Positions 1 to 8,839 of a stretch of DNA of 64,000 nucleotides are shown one piece after another (position 1 is the first letter of the stretch; each line of letters opens with the position of its first letter). Below the pieces are notes generated by a model that saw only the letters and a program-made list of their open reading frames with translations, was not told the origin of the DNA and searched no databases. The DNA lies in contig NZ_JAIMID010000004.1 of the NCBI RefSeq assembly GCF_019966535.1, positions 271,098 to 335,097 on the forward strand, given 5' to 3'. The translations under genes and the position numbers were made by a program. The stretch comes from Mesobacterium pallidum. Lineage in GTDB: Bacteria > Pseudomonadota > Alphaproteobacteria > Rhodobacterales > Rhodobacteraceae.

Positions 1-867
1 ACAGCTAAACTAGCCCAGCCGCCCGACCGCTGACCAGATCAGTTGCGGCTGGACCCCGAATTCTGAACAGCTAAACTTTCGTTCTTGAGGACATTACCGA
101 GGCGACGGTTGCGGCTGGACCCCGAATTCTGAACAGCTAAACTCCAACCCTTTCGCGCCATGAGCGACTGCGCGTTGCGGCTGGACCCCGAATTCTGAAC
201 AGCTAAACTCTCGATCGCAAGGCGCCGTCGGCAGCGGCTGTTGCGGCTGGACCCCGAATTCTGAACAGCTAAACTGTACAGCTTGAACGGCTGGCGACCC
301 GGATCGTTGCGGCTGGACCCCGAATTCTGAACAGCTAAACTGCCCGGTGACCTGACAGTGTCACAAATAGCGTTGCGGCTGGACCCCGAATTCTGAACAG
401 CTAAACTGACACTGATTTCGACCCCCTGAACCTCGCAGTTGCGGCTGGACCCCGAATTCTGAACAGCTAAACTCCGGTCGGCTTTCTATCACCACACCGC
501 GCAGTTGCGGCTGGACCCCGAATTCTGAACAGCTAAACTCTCGACGCGGGTGTCCGGATCGTTGGAATAGTTGCGGCTGGACCCCGAATTCTGAACAGCT
601 AAACTCTGAGAGGTTACGCATGGCGACTTATCGCGTTGCGGCTGGACCCCGAATTCTGAACAGCTAAACTGGATGGTGATGACTGTATGCCCATCAGGGG
701 TTGCGGCTGGACCCCGAATTCTGAACAGCTAAACTCGGCATGGACGACTCCGCCGTCAAGGGGATGTTGCGGCTGGACCCCGAATTCTGAACAGCTAAAC
801 TCATCGCCTTGCCGCAGATGCTGCCACCCTGGTTGCGGCTGGACCCCGAATTCTGAACAGCTAAACT
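1..867 (+). CRISPR. Type II-C CRISPR array, truncated at the left window edge
   Basis: Thirteen complete, identical 36-bp repeats start at 42, 108, 174, 240, 306, 372, 438, 504, 570, 635, 700, 766 and 832, and the last 11 bases of another repeat open the window. The unit begins GTTGCGGCTGGACC and ends GAACAGCTAAACT. Thirteen spacers lie between them; eleven are 30 bp and two (606-634 and 671-699) are 29 bp. The GTTG...CT polarity matches other II-C repeats, and the tracrRNA anti-repeat at 5590-5626 pairs with it, so crRNAs are read on the plus strand toward cas2. The rightmost repeat shows no degeneration. A possible promoter lies inside each repeat, with a -35-like TGGACC and a -10-like TAAACT 16 bp apart. 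This resembles the intra-repeat promoters known from Neisseria and is inference only. Confidence 0.98.
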
Positions 868-876
868 TGCCCCTCA

Positions 877-907
877 TCCAAGCTCCTGAAATCACAGGAT
901 TCTTGGA
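877..907. other. Hairpin between CRISPR array and cas2
   Basis: Arms TCCAAGCTCCTG (877-888) and CAGGATTCTTGGA (895-907) pair almost fully around a 6-nt loop. The hairpin lies in the 74-bp gap between the last repeat and the cas2 stop, where array and cas transcripts converge. There is no T-run, so calling it a bidirectional terminator is only a suggestion. Confidence 0.4.
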
Positions 908-941
908 AGGGGGGCGAGTGAGGCAAACCGGGGAAACTTCA

Positions 942-1286
942 TCAAAATAGCGCCAGTTGCTCTGGATTCTTCCGGACCGCCCTGCGGCCCTGATCCGAGA
1001 AATGCACGATACCACGGTACTGCCGGTCTGTGAAATTGAGGATCTGGATGTCACCCTTGTCCGGCAGATGCCGCTCTATACGGTTCACGCTCGTCTGGAA
1101 CGCTTCCTTGCCGTTGACGAAACGAGCATAGACCGAGAATTGACTCCGCTCGAAACCTTCATCCAGCAAGAAATTCCGAAAATTGGTCGCCGCCTTTCGC
1201 TGCGGCTTGGTGTCGGTGGGCAAATCAAACATCACGAGAATCCACATGATTCGGTATCCAGACAAGTAGACAGGTGCAGCGGTCAT
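942..1286 (-). CDS. cas2: CRISPR-associated endonuclease Cas2
   Basis: Cas2 is the small ferredoxin-fold partner of Cas1 in the spacer-integration complex. The protein is 114 aa, or about 101 aa if the internal Met before WILVMFDLP is used. The beta-strand MWILVMFDLPT followed by a basic helix and a strand carrying QFSVYARF is typical of the family in II-C loci. The longer start at 1286 overlaps the cas1 stop in an ATGA arrangement, which suggests translational coupling. It is the last gene of cas9-cas1-cas2, all on the minus strand, and lies 74 bp from the array. Confidence 0.93.
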   Translation of the reverse strand: MTAAPVYLSGYRIMWILVMFDLPTDTKPQRKAATNFRNFLLDEGFERSQFSVYARFVNGKEAFQTSVNRIERHLPDKGDIQILNFTDRQYRGIVHFSDQGRRAVRKNPEQLALF

Positions 1287-2215
1287 GATCCCAACCCCGC
1301 AAGGGTAAGTGCGTCGGGCGGCGATGGAAGGGAAAGGTTCAGGCGTCCGGTCTCAAAGCTCTGGCCCAGCGAAACGGCGAGTTTTCCAAGCGCTACGGAC
1401 ACTGGTGTCAAGCCGCCGCCCAACGGCAGATCAAGTGCGATGAGCCGGGCCAGTGTCGTTTTGGCCTCGGTATCCACCTCTGGTCCATTTCGTTCCGCGA
1501 GCCCGCGAACGCAGCAATCCACCAGGGGTCGGAATGGCTCCATCAGGTCATCTGCCAAGGCAAATGCGTTGCCTCTGTGAGAATGGTGCAACCCGATGGT
1601 GGGGTGCAGCCCGGCGGCCACGACGGCCCGGGCGGTAGCTGCCCGCAAAACGGTATACCCATAGTTCAACACCGCATTGAGATCGGCTGCTGTACGATCC
1701 CGCCGAAACTCCTGCCCCATCATGCGAGGCCAGTAATAGCGGGCGGCCTGGGCTTCGACATTGGTGCTGTCGCCGCTGGCCACCTTACGATTGAGCATTG
1801 CCACAGGCGCCTGGGCCTCACCCACTGCCTCCAGAGCGGCAGCCTGCATGGCGATCTTGGAGATCACGACCTGTTTCCAAGCTTGCTTGAAGAGTGGGGC
1901 CTTAGCCTGCCACTGAGCACGTAAACGGGCACCCTGGGCGTGATGCCCCTCGATAGGCAGCAGAACGGATCGGGGAGCGTGGTTGGGCCCGCACAGAACG
2001 ACCGGAGCTCCGCGATCGGCAAGCTCGGTCAAGAGTGAGGTGGACCATGTGGTCCCATGGGCGTGCACGATCACTGCCACGACCTGGTCGAGCGGTATAC
2101 GGCCAATCTCTTCGACACCGTCGCTGACTTTAAGAAAGCCCCGGTCGCGCGAGAGGTGCCGACCATCGGTCGATATGTCCACGATCTGATCCAATGCCTT
2201 CACCCTCCAAGCCAT
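1283..2215 (-). CDS. cas1: CRISPR-associated endonuclease Cas1
   Basis: Cas1 is the integrase of the adaptation complex. The call rests on the N-terminal beta domain (DISTDGRHLSRDRGFLKV), the central segment with the metal-ligand Glu in NVEAQAARYYWP, and the second cluster LHPTIGLHHSHRGNAFALADDLMEPFRP, including the conserved His and the D-LMEPFRP Asp/Glu. I start at the ATG at 2215 (MAWRVKALDQ), giving 310 aa, as expected for II-C Cas1. The open frame extends to 2329, but that would overlap the end of cas9 and adds unfamiliar residues. The gap to cas9 is 40 bp and the 3' end overlaps cas2. Confidence 0.95.
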   Translation of the reverse strand: MAWRVKALDQIVDISTDGRHLSRDRGFLKVSDGVEEIGRIPLDQVVAVIVHAHGTTWSTSLLTELADRGAPVVLCGPNHAPRSVLLPIEGHHAQGARLRAQWQAKAPLFKQAWKQVVISKIAMQAAALEAVGEAQAPVAMLNRKVASGDSTNVEAQAARYYWPRMMGQEFRRDRTAADLNAVLNYGYTVLRAATARAVVAAGLHPTIGLHHSHRGNAFALADDLMEPFRPLVDCCVRGLAERNGPEVDTEAKTTLARLIALDLPLGGGLTPVSVALGKLAVSLGQSFETGRLNLSLPSPPDALTLAGLGS

Positions 2216-2255
2216 TGGAAGGTTGGCATGTTTTCTCGATTCGCGCGACCCCTGC

Positions 2256-5200
2256 TTATGTGTGCTTGACGCCTCCGTCGCGAAGACGGCCGATTTCATC
2301 AACGGCAACTCGACGCACCCCAGCCGCAACCGCAGGCCGTGCAGCTATCTGTATCCAGCACTTTCGCTCTGCCGCATTCGCCTCGTTGTGGGGAACGATA
2401 AACAGTCCGTTCTTGATGTGCATTTGCTGGACATGGCCCACAATCGTTCGCCCTTCTCGTTCCAGCGCAACCATGTCGCCTTTGTGAACGCGCAAAAGCC
2501 GCTTAGCGGCCGGGTGGCGTTTGTTGTTCGCACTTTCCTCAGTATGAGCCTCAAAGGTTGTGATCACTCTTGGCTCGATCTTGCCATCAGGAGACCTCCA
2601 AATCTCGAAGGCGTGGTTCCTGCCGCTCTGGTACGCCTTGACCGGGTCTTTCGCGGGGACTGCAACGCGAGCCTGCTCTTGCAATGGCTTGATGATGCGC
2701 ACCCGGCGGATACCTTGATATGGGCCGGGCTTGGCTGCGAAGTCCCGCAGGGACCTCTCGTAGTCCTTGCCAGTCTTGTCGCCGGTCGCCACGCGCAACG
2801 CCTTTCGCAACTGCGCGTCACGCACCTGGCCACTTCGGCCTGGCTCATCCAACAGCTGTGCAGGCTTGACGCTCAGCAGATCAGTCCGGCTCGCCACATG
2901 CATGTCATCGACGATGGAATAGGCCGTCTCCTGATGCAGCTGACCGGCCGTGCTGTCGCGACCCTGCTTGCGTGCCGCCTTGTCGATTCGGCCGTGATCG
3001 GCGCGATGGCTTACGATGATCTTGCCAAGTTGCGATTCAACATCACTGCGGAACCCTTCCCAGGGCGGCGGCGTCTCACGGGCGATGAGTTCGGCGGACT
3101 GGCCGGCCTCTTCGCCTTTACCGGCAGCGCGGCTGATCCGGTTGAGCAGGCTGCGGTCCGTGGCGGCGACCACGGCTGCGTCGATGGCGTGGTGGCGGTG
3201 ATCGGTGCGGTTCTTGGCCTTGACCGCACCGCGCTCGGCGTCGCTCAGCAGGGAATTCAGCCCCCAATGCCGCCGTAGCATTTCGGTCAATCGTCCGGGC
3301 ACGACCCAGACATGGCCGCCTTTGGTAAACAGCGTGTCGAGATAGGTGCGTGATATCCGGGCGAGGTATTGCGTATCGACCAGCGCCCGGTCGAGAAAAT
3401 CATTCTCGCCTTCGAACCGCTCCATGGCGTCAGGGGCGAAACGCCAGCGCTTGTTGTCGGGAAGGTTTTTCAGGTTGGCTTCGATGGCGTCCCAGCTGGC
3501 TGTGCCGCCCCAGGCTTCCCACGGGGTCTGGTTGCGTTTTTCGCGGTTGGCCTCGCGGAGGCAGAGGGTCCGGTTGGCAAAACTGTCGTCCAGAGTGCGC
3601 GAATAGGGCAGGATGTGATCTACATCGCAGCTATCAAAGATCATGGCGGCAGAGATGCGCTCGCCCGTATAAGGGCAGAACCGCCGCATGCAGTCCTCAG
3701 GGTTTAGATCTTCCCACAGCCGCAAGAGCATCCGATTGCCGCCATTGTCCGCGTAGCCAAGCTCTTCCAGTTTCTTGCTCCGCTTCTTTGCGGCCTCAGT
3801 CGTGTCGCGAATTCGCTTCATCGCGTCAGCTTTCTGCTGTTCGGATTGCTTCAACTCCCGTGCCAGCTCGACGACGATCTGATCGGGTTTGCCGTAGGTA
3901 CAGATGATCAAATTGACGAGCCGACGGAGTTGATTGAGCCCGATATGCACGGTCGGGTTCGTGATGCGGCCATAGCGAGTGATGTCGTCGTCGTCTTCGT
4001 TATAGGTTCCCGGGATCACATGTCGATCCAGAACCTTTCCGTAGTACTCCAAGGGTATATACCGACAACCAGTAGGTTTTCTCAATGATCTTGGATCAAA
4101 GGAAAAAACTCGGCTCTCGCCCGTCCGCTGGTCCGAATGGTGCCAGCCACAGGCGGCGACAGCGTCCGAATAGACTACAACGTCTGCCTTCAACGCATCG
4201 AGAATGCGCGCGGTCACCGTCGGGCCCAGTCGGCCATAGCCCTCGGGAAGCGGTGACTTGGCGGCCCCCTCCGCGTGGTCGCGGTCGAGCCGATGCTCTT
4301 GCATCAGCCAGTCTACCAACGCAGCGTGATCTGCATCGCTTTGCACCTTCCGGAGTCGTGAGATCACATCCCATTGCGCGTCTGTATCCAATTCCGACCA
4401 GCGCGGGCCGAAACGGTCGGGATGCGACAGGCTGGCCCGCACCGGATCGCAGGCGATGGCGTCGCGCACGCCGGATTCCAGGGTGAAGCGTTCGCCATCG
4501 CGCAGTTTGAGAATTTTTGCGAGCGCAATCAGTTTCATGGACATCGATTTCAGTGACGCCGTGGACTTCTTGTTATCCAGTGCGTGGACGACCTGGTCGC
4601 GTTCCTCGATGGTCAGACGGCGTGTTTCCCTGCCGTCTGCCGTCACGCGCAACTGATTCACGGTTTCATAAAGCACACGGCGCTGGGTCAGAGGATGGGC
4701 CTTGGGCAAACGCTCTTCGGCCGTGAATAGGCAAAGCCCGACCTTGGGTTCTTTCAGCGGGCGTTGAAAAAAGATCTTCTCGAAAACGAGGTCGCGCAGT
4801 TCTTCGGTCAGCTCAGGGTGATAGCGCGCCTGGGCCGTCCAGAGTTTGCAAAACTCCTCCTCGAGATGTTTCCGATCCGGGTAGAAGTCATACCCGGCTT
4901 CTTCCTTTACATCCGGACCATCCCGCCTGGCGACGGAAAGGCGGGTCCGCACGGTCGGCACGTTTTGCGGGTCGGTCGCGCGCTGGCGCCGCATGTGTAG
5001 GAACTCGCCATAGGTGCGGGCACCGCTGGCCATCATCGCCTGCTCCAGTCGCGCGGTCGCGTCCTTGATCATACCGCTTTCATTGTCGCCGCGATCCGTC
5101 TTGCGGTTGGATTTGAAACCGCGTCGCTGGTTGATGTGAAACAGCGCCCGGCCGAAATGCGTAAGCGGCAGGACCTCGTCCAGACCGGTTGCTCGCAACG

Positions 5201-5510
5201 CGTAAGGATCCAGCGCCTCCAGAGTCTTCGCCTCTGCCGGATCGGCAGGCATCAGCCCCGCATCGGCCAGAACCTTCATCAGCGTGGAGCGCCTGCGCAG
5301 GTAGCGGTCACGGCGGCGACGCATGGCACGGGCGGTTCTTCGATCAACCGCCAGTGATGCGCCGGATTGCGGATCTCGTCCATCCGAAAAAACGCGAACG
5401 CCGCCACTTATCACACCAGTGATCCTGGCGTCAGCCTCGACACCGTCGGTTTCGTACAGCCACCAGCCAATGGAGTTCGCTCCAATATCAAGACCCAAAC
5501 GCATTCTCAT
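2256..5510 (-). CDS. cas9: CRISPR-associated endonuclease Cas9, type II-C
   Basis: This RNA-guided double-strand DNA nuclease is about 1084 aa, in the II-C size class, and no csn2 or cas4 is present at the locus. The key parts are visible: RuvC-I RLGLDIGANSIGW with its Asp near residue 8; an arginine-rich bridge helix (about residues 57-75); RuvC-II QIVVELARELK with Glu near 548; an HNH core CDVDHILPYSRT with Asp/His near 631-632 and downstream Asn residues; and RuvC-III HHAIDAAVVAATD with its His and Asp near 774-777. All catalytic residues are intact, so the gene looks functional. The start is uncertain: a GTG at 5513 and ATGs at 5510 and 5504 are in frame, and no clear ribosome site chooses among them. 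Confidence 0.97.
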   Translation of the reverse strand: MRMRLGLDIGANSIGWWLYETDGVEADARITGVISGGVRVFSDGRDPQSGASLAVDRRTARAMRRRRDRYLRRRSTLMKVLADAGLMPADPAEAKTLEALDPYALRATGLDEVLPLTHFGRALFHINQRRGFKSNRKTDRGDNESGMIKDATARLEQAMMASGARTYGEFLHMRRQRATDPQNVPTVRTRLSVARRDGPDVKEEAGYDFYPDRKHLEEEFCKLWTAQARYHPELTEELRDLVFEKIFFQRPLKEPKVGLCLFTAEERLPKAHPLTQRRVLYETVNQLRVTADGRETRRLTIEERDQVVHALDNKKSTASLKSMSMKLIALAKILKLRDGERFTLESGVRDAIACDPVRASLSHPDRFGPRWSELDTDAQWDVISRLRKVQSDADHAALVDWLMQEHRLDRDHAEGAAKSPLPEGYGRLGPTVTARILDALKADVVVYSDAVAACGWHHSDQRTGESRVFSFDPRSLRKPTGCRYIPLEYYGKVLDRHVIPGTYNEDDDDITRYGRITNPTVHIGLNQLRRLVNLIICTYGKPDQIVVELARELKQSEQQKADAMKRIRDTTEAAKKRSKKLEELGYADNGGNRMLLRLWEDLNPEDCMRRFCPYTGERISAAMIFDSCDVDHILPYSRTLDDSFANRTLCLREANREKRNQTPWEAWGGTASWDAIEANLKNLPDNKRWRFAPDAMERFEGENDFLDRALVDTQYLARISRTYLDTLFTKGGHVWVVPGRLTEMLRRHWGLNSLLSDAERGAVKAKNRTDHRHHAIDAAVVAATDRSLLNRISRAAGKGEEAGQSAELIARETPPPWEGFRSDVESQLGKIIVSHRADHGRIDKAARKQGRDSTAGQLHQETAYSIVDDMHVASRTDLLSVKPAQLLDEPGRSGQVRDAQLRKALRVATGDKTGKDYERSLRDFAAKPGPYQGIRRVRIIKPLQEQARVAVPAKDPVKAYQSGRNHAFEIWRSPDGKIEPRVITTFEAHTEESANNKRHPAAKRLLRVHKGDMVALEREGRTIVGHVQQMHIKNGLFIVPHNEANAAERKCWIQIAARPAVAAGVRRVAVDEIGRLRDGGVKHT

Positions 5511-5585
5511 CACCCAAATTTGCGATTTCGATCAGGATTCCTTGCCGTGGAATAGAATGCAACTTGAAAGCGTGGTCATCATATG

Positions 5586-5683
5586 CGAACAAAGGGCTGT
5601 TCAGAATTCGCGGTCGAGCCGTTAACAAGCTCGAAGTAGCACCACATTGAAGCGCGTCCTACGGGGCGCGTTTCCTTTTTTTG
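5586..5683 (+). ncRNA. tracrRNA of the type II-C CRISPR system
   Basis: On the plus strand, divergent from cas9, 5590-5626 is a near-complement of the CRISPR repeat. The run GCTGTTCAGAATTCG (5596-5610) matches the repeat complement exactly. It is followed by CGGTCGAGCCGTTAAC, which matches with three or four changes; the 5' end (5590-5595) diverges, as anti-repeats usually do. Downstream come a small hairpin (GCT...AGC near 5629-5640) and a GC-rich terminator hairpin with a T-run. The 3' end is therefore near 5683. The 5' end is not fixed by the sequence: a -10-like TAGAAT sits at 5553-5558 but has no convincing -35, so the transcript could begin 20 nt earlier. Confidence 0.9.
5653..5682 (+). 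terminator. Rho-independent terminator of tracrRNA
   Basis: Arms CGCGTCC (5653-5659) and GGGCGCG (5664-5670) pair, with one U-G wobble, around a 4-nt TACG loop. They are followed by TTTCC and seven T residues (5676-5682). This marks the end of the tracrRNA and protects the downstream convergent gene. Confidence 0.85.
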
Positions 5684-5944
5684 TTGTTGGAGATTCAGAC
5701 AGCCTTCCTACTCGTGAACAAGTTCTGACCGCCCGGTTGTCCCAAGTCTGAAGGTCTGCGCGAATGTCCGGAAAGCGGGTTGCGACTGCAGCATCCCAGT
5801 CTATGCAAGAATGACCGTTGTGGGCCGGTCGATACGTTCCGCCAGGCAGGGCGGACAGCGGAAGTTCGCTGCGGAACTCTTGAAAGTCAGTTCAAAAGGA
5901 GTCGCGCTACGTAGTGCGCATGGCTCTTGCCTTGCCCCCATGCT
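5683..5944. other. Gene-free stretch between tracrRNA and the SLC13 gene, with one degenerate element
   Basis: No gene is supported here. The segment near 5755-5850 carries GTCCGGAAAGCGGGTTGCG and, about 40 bp on, GGGCCGGTCG. Both recur in the same order near 15972-16052. A short palindrome CTACGTAG lies near 5908. The function is unknown. Confidence 0.4.
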
Positions 5945-7720
5945 TCAGGGCTGCAGCGGCCAGATGAGCGGGACAAGCAGGACCGTGACGACGCCCGCGA
6001 GCACATTCATTGGCAGGCCGAGCCTCAGGAAATCACCGAAGCGGTAGCCGCCCGCATTGTAGACCATCGTATTCGTCTGGTAGCCGATGGGGGTGGCGAA
6101 ACTCGCGCTCGCACCGAACATCACGGCCACGACAAAGGCCCGTGGATCAAGGCCGAGGCTTTGCGCCACACCTACCGCGATGGGTGTCATGATGACCGCG
6201 ACCGCGTTGTTGGTCACCACCTCCGTCAGGACCGAGGACGCGGCATAGATCACCGCAAGGGCCGCGATCGGGCCGAGATGACCGAGCGGGGTCGAAAGAG
6301 CATCCACGATCATCGCCATCGCGCCGCTCGTGTCCATGGCGCTGCCCAGCACCAGCATGCTCACGACGAGCAACAAGAGCCTGCCGTCGATGGCGCCGAT
6401 GCCTTCGTCGGGCTCCACGCATCCCGTGATGAGGACCACCGCCGCACCGATGACGGCCAGCGGCAGGATCGGTGCGATGTTCAGCGCCGCCCCCAGCACG
6501 ACGAGGGCCAGAACCGCCAGGGCGATCGGCGCCTTGGCGCGGCGAAAGGCGCGAGCTTGCAAGGGCGCAAGCAGGATCAGGTCCTCGTCGCGAGCCAGCC
6601 GTTCGATGTCCTCGCGCGCTCCGTCCAGAAGAACGGTGTCGCCGGGCGCGAGATGCAGGCCGGCCGCGCCGATGTCCACCGCAGCGCCTTGGCGGTGTGC
6701 GGCGATGGGATAGACCCCGTAGCTTCGGCGCCAGCCGAGGCCGGATACCGCGCCCTTTCGATCCTTGATGAGTGCCTCGATCACCTGGTGGCGCCGCGTG
6801 GAGGCAGGCTCAAGCCCGGGGATGGCGAGGCTGCGCCCGGAGCCCGCGCGAAATCCCGCGACCTCGGTCTCGGAGGTATGCAGCACCACGCGATCGCCCG
6901 CCTGGAGGATCTGTTCGGCCAGTTCACGGCGCAGAGAGACGTCGTCGCGGATGAGGTCGACGAACCGCGTGCCCTGGCGCCGGAAATCGGCCACTTCGGC
7001 AATGCGGCGGCCGGCCAGCGGCGACCCTGCGGGCACGAAGAGCACCACTTGCCACACGCGGTTGCGCCCCGTGACGGATTGCGACAACGCCTGCCGGTCG
7101 GGCAGCAGCCGTGGCGCCGCGAGCGCGAGGAACGCCCCGCCCACCAGCGCGAGGGCGATCCCGAGCGGCGCGATTTCGAACAGGCCGAATGGCACAAGTC
7201 CAAGGTCCTGCGCAACGCCATCGACCAGCAGGTTGGTGGACGTGCCGATAAGACTGCCCGTGCCGCCCAGGATCACCACGAAACTCAGCGGCATCAGCAG
7301 GCGCGAGGCCGAGGAGCCCATATCGCGTGCGAGGCCGAAGATGACGGGGATGAGGATCATCACCACGGGGGTGTTGTTCATGAAGGCGGACGCTACGGCC
7401 GCCAGCCCGAAGAAAGCCGCGATGGTCGTGCGCGGGCTTCGCGCCATCCCCTTGGCGAGAGAGGCTGTCACCGCTTCAAGGACACCTGTGCGAACCAGCG
7501 CGGCGCTTAGGACGAACATAGCGCCGATGGTGGCAGGGGCGGGGTTGCCCAGGGCTGACAGCAAGTCTGAGGACTGCACGAGGCCGAGCGCGAGCGCTAC
7601 GGCGACGCCGCAGAGCGCAACCACTTCTGCGGCAATCCTTTCGGCGAGAAACAGTCCAAAGACCACTGTCACGAGGACGAGAGCGGCGAAGGGGGCATAG
7701 GCTCCGAGATCGAAAAGCAT
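5945..7720 (-). CDS. SLC13/DASS-family anion permease with TrkA-C (RCK_C) domains
   Basis: This predicted inner-membrane transporter of about 591 aa belongs to the divalent anion:sodium symporter (SLC13) family with a cytoplasmic insert. The N-terminal half has strong hydrophobic helices from residue 8 onward and the family motif NNTPVVMILIPVI. The middle (about 200-370) contains two soluble regions of the TrkA-C type, and the C-terminal half repeats the pattern with TNNAVAVIMTPIAVG and a final PIGYQTNTMVYNAGGY. The substrate (sulfate, dicarboxylate or another anion) cannot be told from sequence alone. I start at the ATG at 7720 (MLFDLGAYAPF) because the upstream frame to 7813 looks non-coding. 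The antiporter gene lies upstream on the same strand, 40 bp away. Confidence 0.88.
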   Translation of the reverse strand: MLFDLGAYAPFAALVLVTVVFGLFLAERIAAEVVALCGVAVALALGLVQSSDLLSALGNPAPATIGAMFVLSAALVRTGVLEAVTASLAKGMARSPRTTIAAFFGLAAVASAFMNNTPVVMILIPVIFGLARDMGSSASRLLMPLSFVVILGGTGSLIGTSTNLLVDGVAQDLGLVPFGLFEIAPLGIALALVGGAFLALAAPRLLPDRQALSQSVTGRNRVWQVVLFVPAGSPLAGRRIAEVADFRRQGTRFVDLIRDDVSLRRELAEQILQAGDRVVLHTSETEVAGFRAGSGRSLAIPGLEPASTRRHQVIEALIKDRKGAVSGLGWRRSYGVYPIAAHRQGAAVDIGAAGLHLAPGDTVLLDGAREDIERLARDEDLILLAPLQARAFRRAKAPIALAVLALVVLGAALNIAPILPLAVIGAAVVLITGCVEPDEGIGAIDGRLLLLVVSMLVLGSAMDTSGAMAMIVDALSTPLGHLGPIAALAVIYAASSVLTEVVTNNAVAVIMTPIAVGVAQSLGLDPRAFVVAVMFGASASFATPIGYQTNTMVYNAGGYRFGDFLRLGLPMNVLAGVVTVLLVPLIWPLQP

Positions 7721-7760
7721 CGGGGGCTCGCGGGCAAGGTGTCGGAGGACAGGAGAGAGA

Positions 7761-8582
7761 TCACACGGAAGCGGGCCAGAGCAGCCAGACATAGAGGACA
7801 TAGCCCGCAACAAGCAGCTCCCCTTCGGCCCGGTTGATGCGCAGGCCGGTCGCTGCCACCAACACGAACAGCGCCGCGACCACCGAGGTGACCAGTTCGG
7901 GCAACGAGGTGCCGACCGCGACGACGGTCAGCCGCATGACTGTCTCCGAGATGCCGAGGTCGCGGGCGATGACGATGGCCCCGTCGACCAGCAATGCGCC
8001 ACCGGTGACGACCAGAACCAGCCCGCCCAGGGCGATCAGCAGCGCGATGCCGAGCGGGCGGGTGGTGGCCGCGAGGACCTGGTCAACGCTATCGAGTGCC
8101 GCGCTCTTGTCGCCCGTCGCGCCGCCGTCATGGCTTACGCGTTCCTGCCGGATGACGGTCCACAGGTAGACGCCGAGTCCCGCAAGCAGGCACGCCCCCA
8201 TCAGCCGCCCCATTGGCACCATCGGCGCGAGCATCGCGAAGACAAAGGCTACCGCCAGCATCACGATCGCATCGCGCCTGAGGGCGGCGCGGGCGACGAT
8301 GACCGGGCAGAGCACGGCCGATATGCCCGCGATGAGCAGGATGTTGGCGATGTTCGAGCCGACGATATTGCCGAAGGCGATCCCTGGCGAGCCGGCAAGC
8401 CCTGCCTTTTCGGAAGTGACCAGCTCGGGCATCGAGGTCCCGAAACCGACGAGCGTGAGCCCGATGACCAGCGGCGAGACGCCGAGTTTGCGCGCCACCT
8501 GAACGGCGCCACGCACGAGAAATTCACCCCCGGCGACCAGAAGGATCAGGCCGAGAGCGAGGGACAGAAAGGTTTGGAGCAT
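7761..8582 (-). CDS. Calcium/sodium antiporter (CaCA family), probably internally deleted
   Basis: This is a YrbG-like inner-membrane cation exchanger, 273 aa from the ATG at 8582. The first alpha repeat is complete: GFGTSMPELVTSEKAG, then GNIVGSNIANILL. The second begins normally with VAVGTSLPELVTSVVAA but jumps straight to a terminal helix (GLRINRAEGELLVAGYVLY). The expected GN-VGSN segment and the helix after it are missing. Family members are usually about 310-330 aa, so roughly 45-60 residues have been lost without breaking the frame. Both alpha repeats build the ion site, so activity is doubtful. The gene lies upstream of the SLC13 gene on the same strand. Confidence 0.85.
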   Translation of the reverse strand: MLQTFLSLALGLILLVAGGEFLVRGAVQVARKLGVSPLVIGLTLVGFGTSMPELVTSEKAGLAGSPGIAFGNIVGSNIANILLIAGISAVLCPVIVARAALRRDAIVMLAVAFVFAMLAPMVPMGRLMGACLLAGLGVYLWTVIRQERVSHDGGATGDKSAALDSVDQVLAATTRPLGIALLIALGGLVLVVTGGALLVDGAIVIARDLGISETVMRLTVVAVGTSLPELVTSVVAALFVLVAATGLRINRAEGELLVAGYVLYVWLLWPASV

Positions 8583-8839
8583 GATGTGTGTACCGGGAAG
8601 CCCAGTGCGGCCTCGGGAGAAGACGTGGCGTCGGTTCATTATGTCCGCAAGTGGCGGGCGGGACATTATTCTGAGGGAAAATGCCACGGCCAGCGACGAG
8701 CTTCGAAAAGGCGGAGCAACCATGGGCGGGAATGCGGATTGCCGCAGGCGCTAGCCTCTGGGGCGCCGGACAGAAAAGGCCGCTTCTCTCGTTGATGAAA
8801 AAACATCGCGAAATCAGTCATTCGTCCCACAAGGCCCAC

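Noticed and set aside
1..867. Spacer matches to the prophage or island in this window (self-targeting)
   Set aside because: No match noticed when reading the 13 spacers against the window by eye; not an exhaustive search.
361..1054. Open frames across the CRISPR repeats (361-621, 614-1054, 687-950)
   Set aside because: They only translate the repeat unit over and over; no ribosome site and no family resemblance.
5553..5558. TAGAAT as the tracrRNA promoter -10 box
   Set aside because: No convincing -35 sequence 16-18 bp upstream; kept only as a possibility in the tracrRNA entry.
5927..7510. 527-codon plus-strand frame opposite the SLC13 gene
   Set aside because: His/Arg/Asp-rich shadow of a clear membrane transporter on the other strand.
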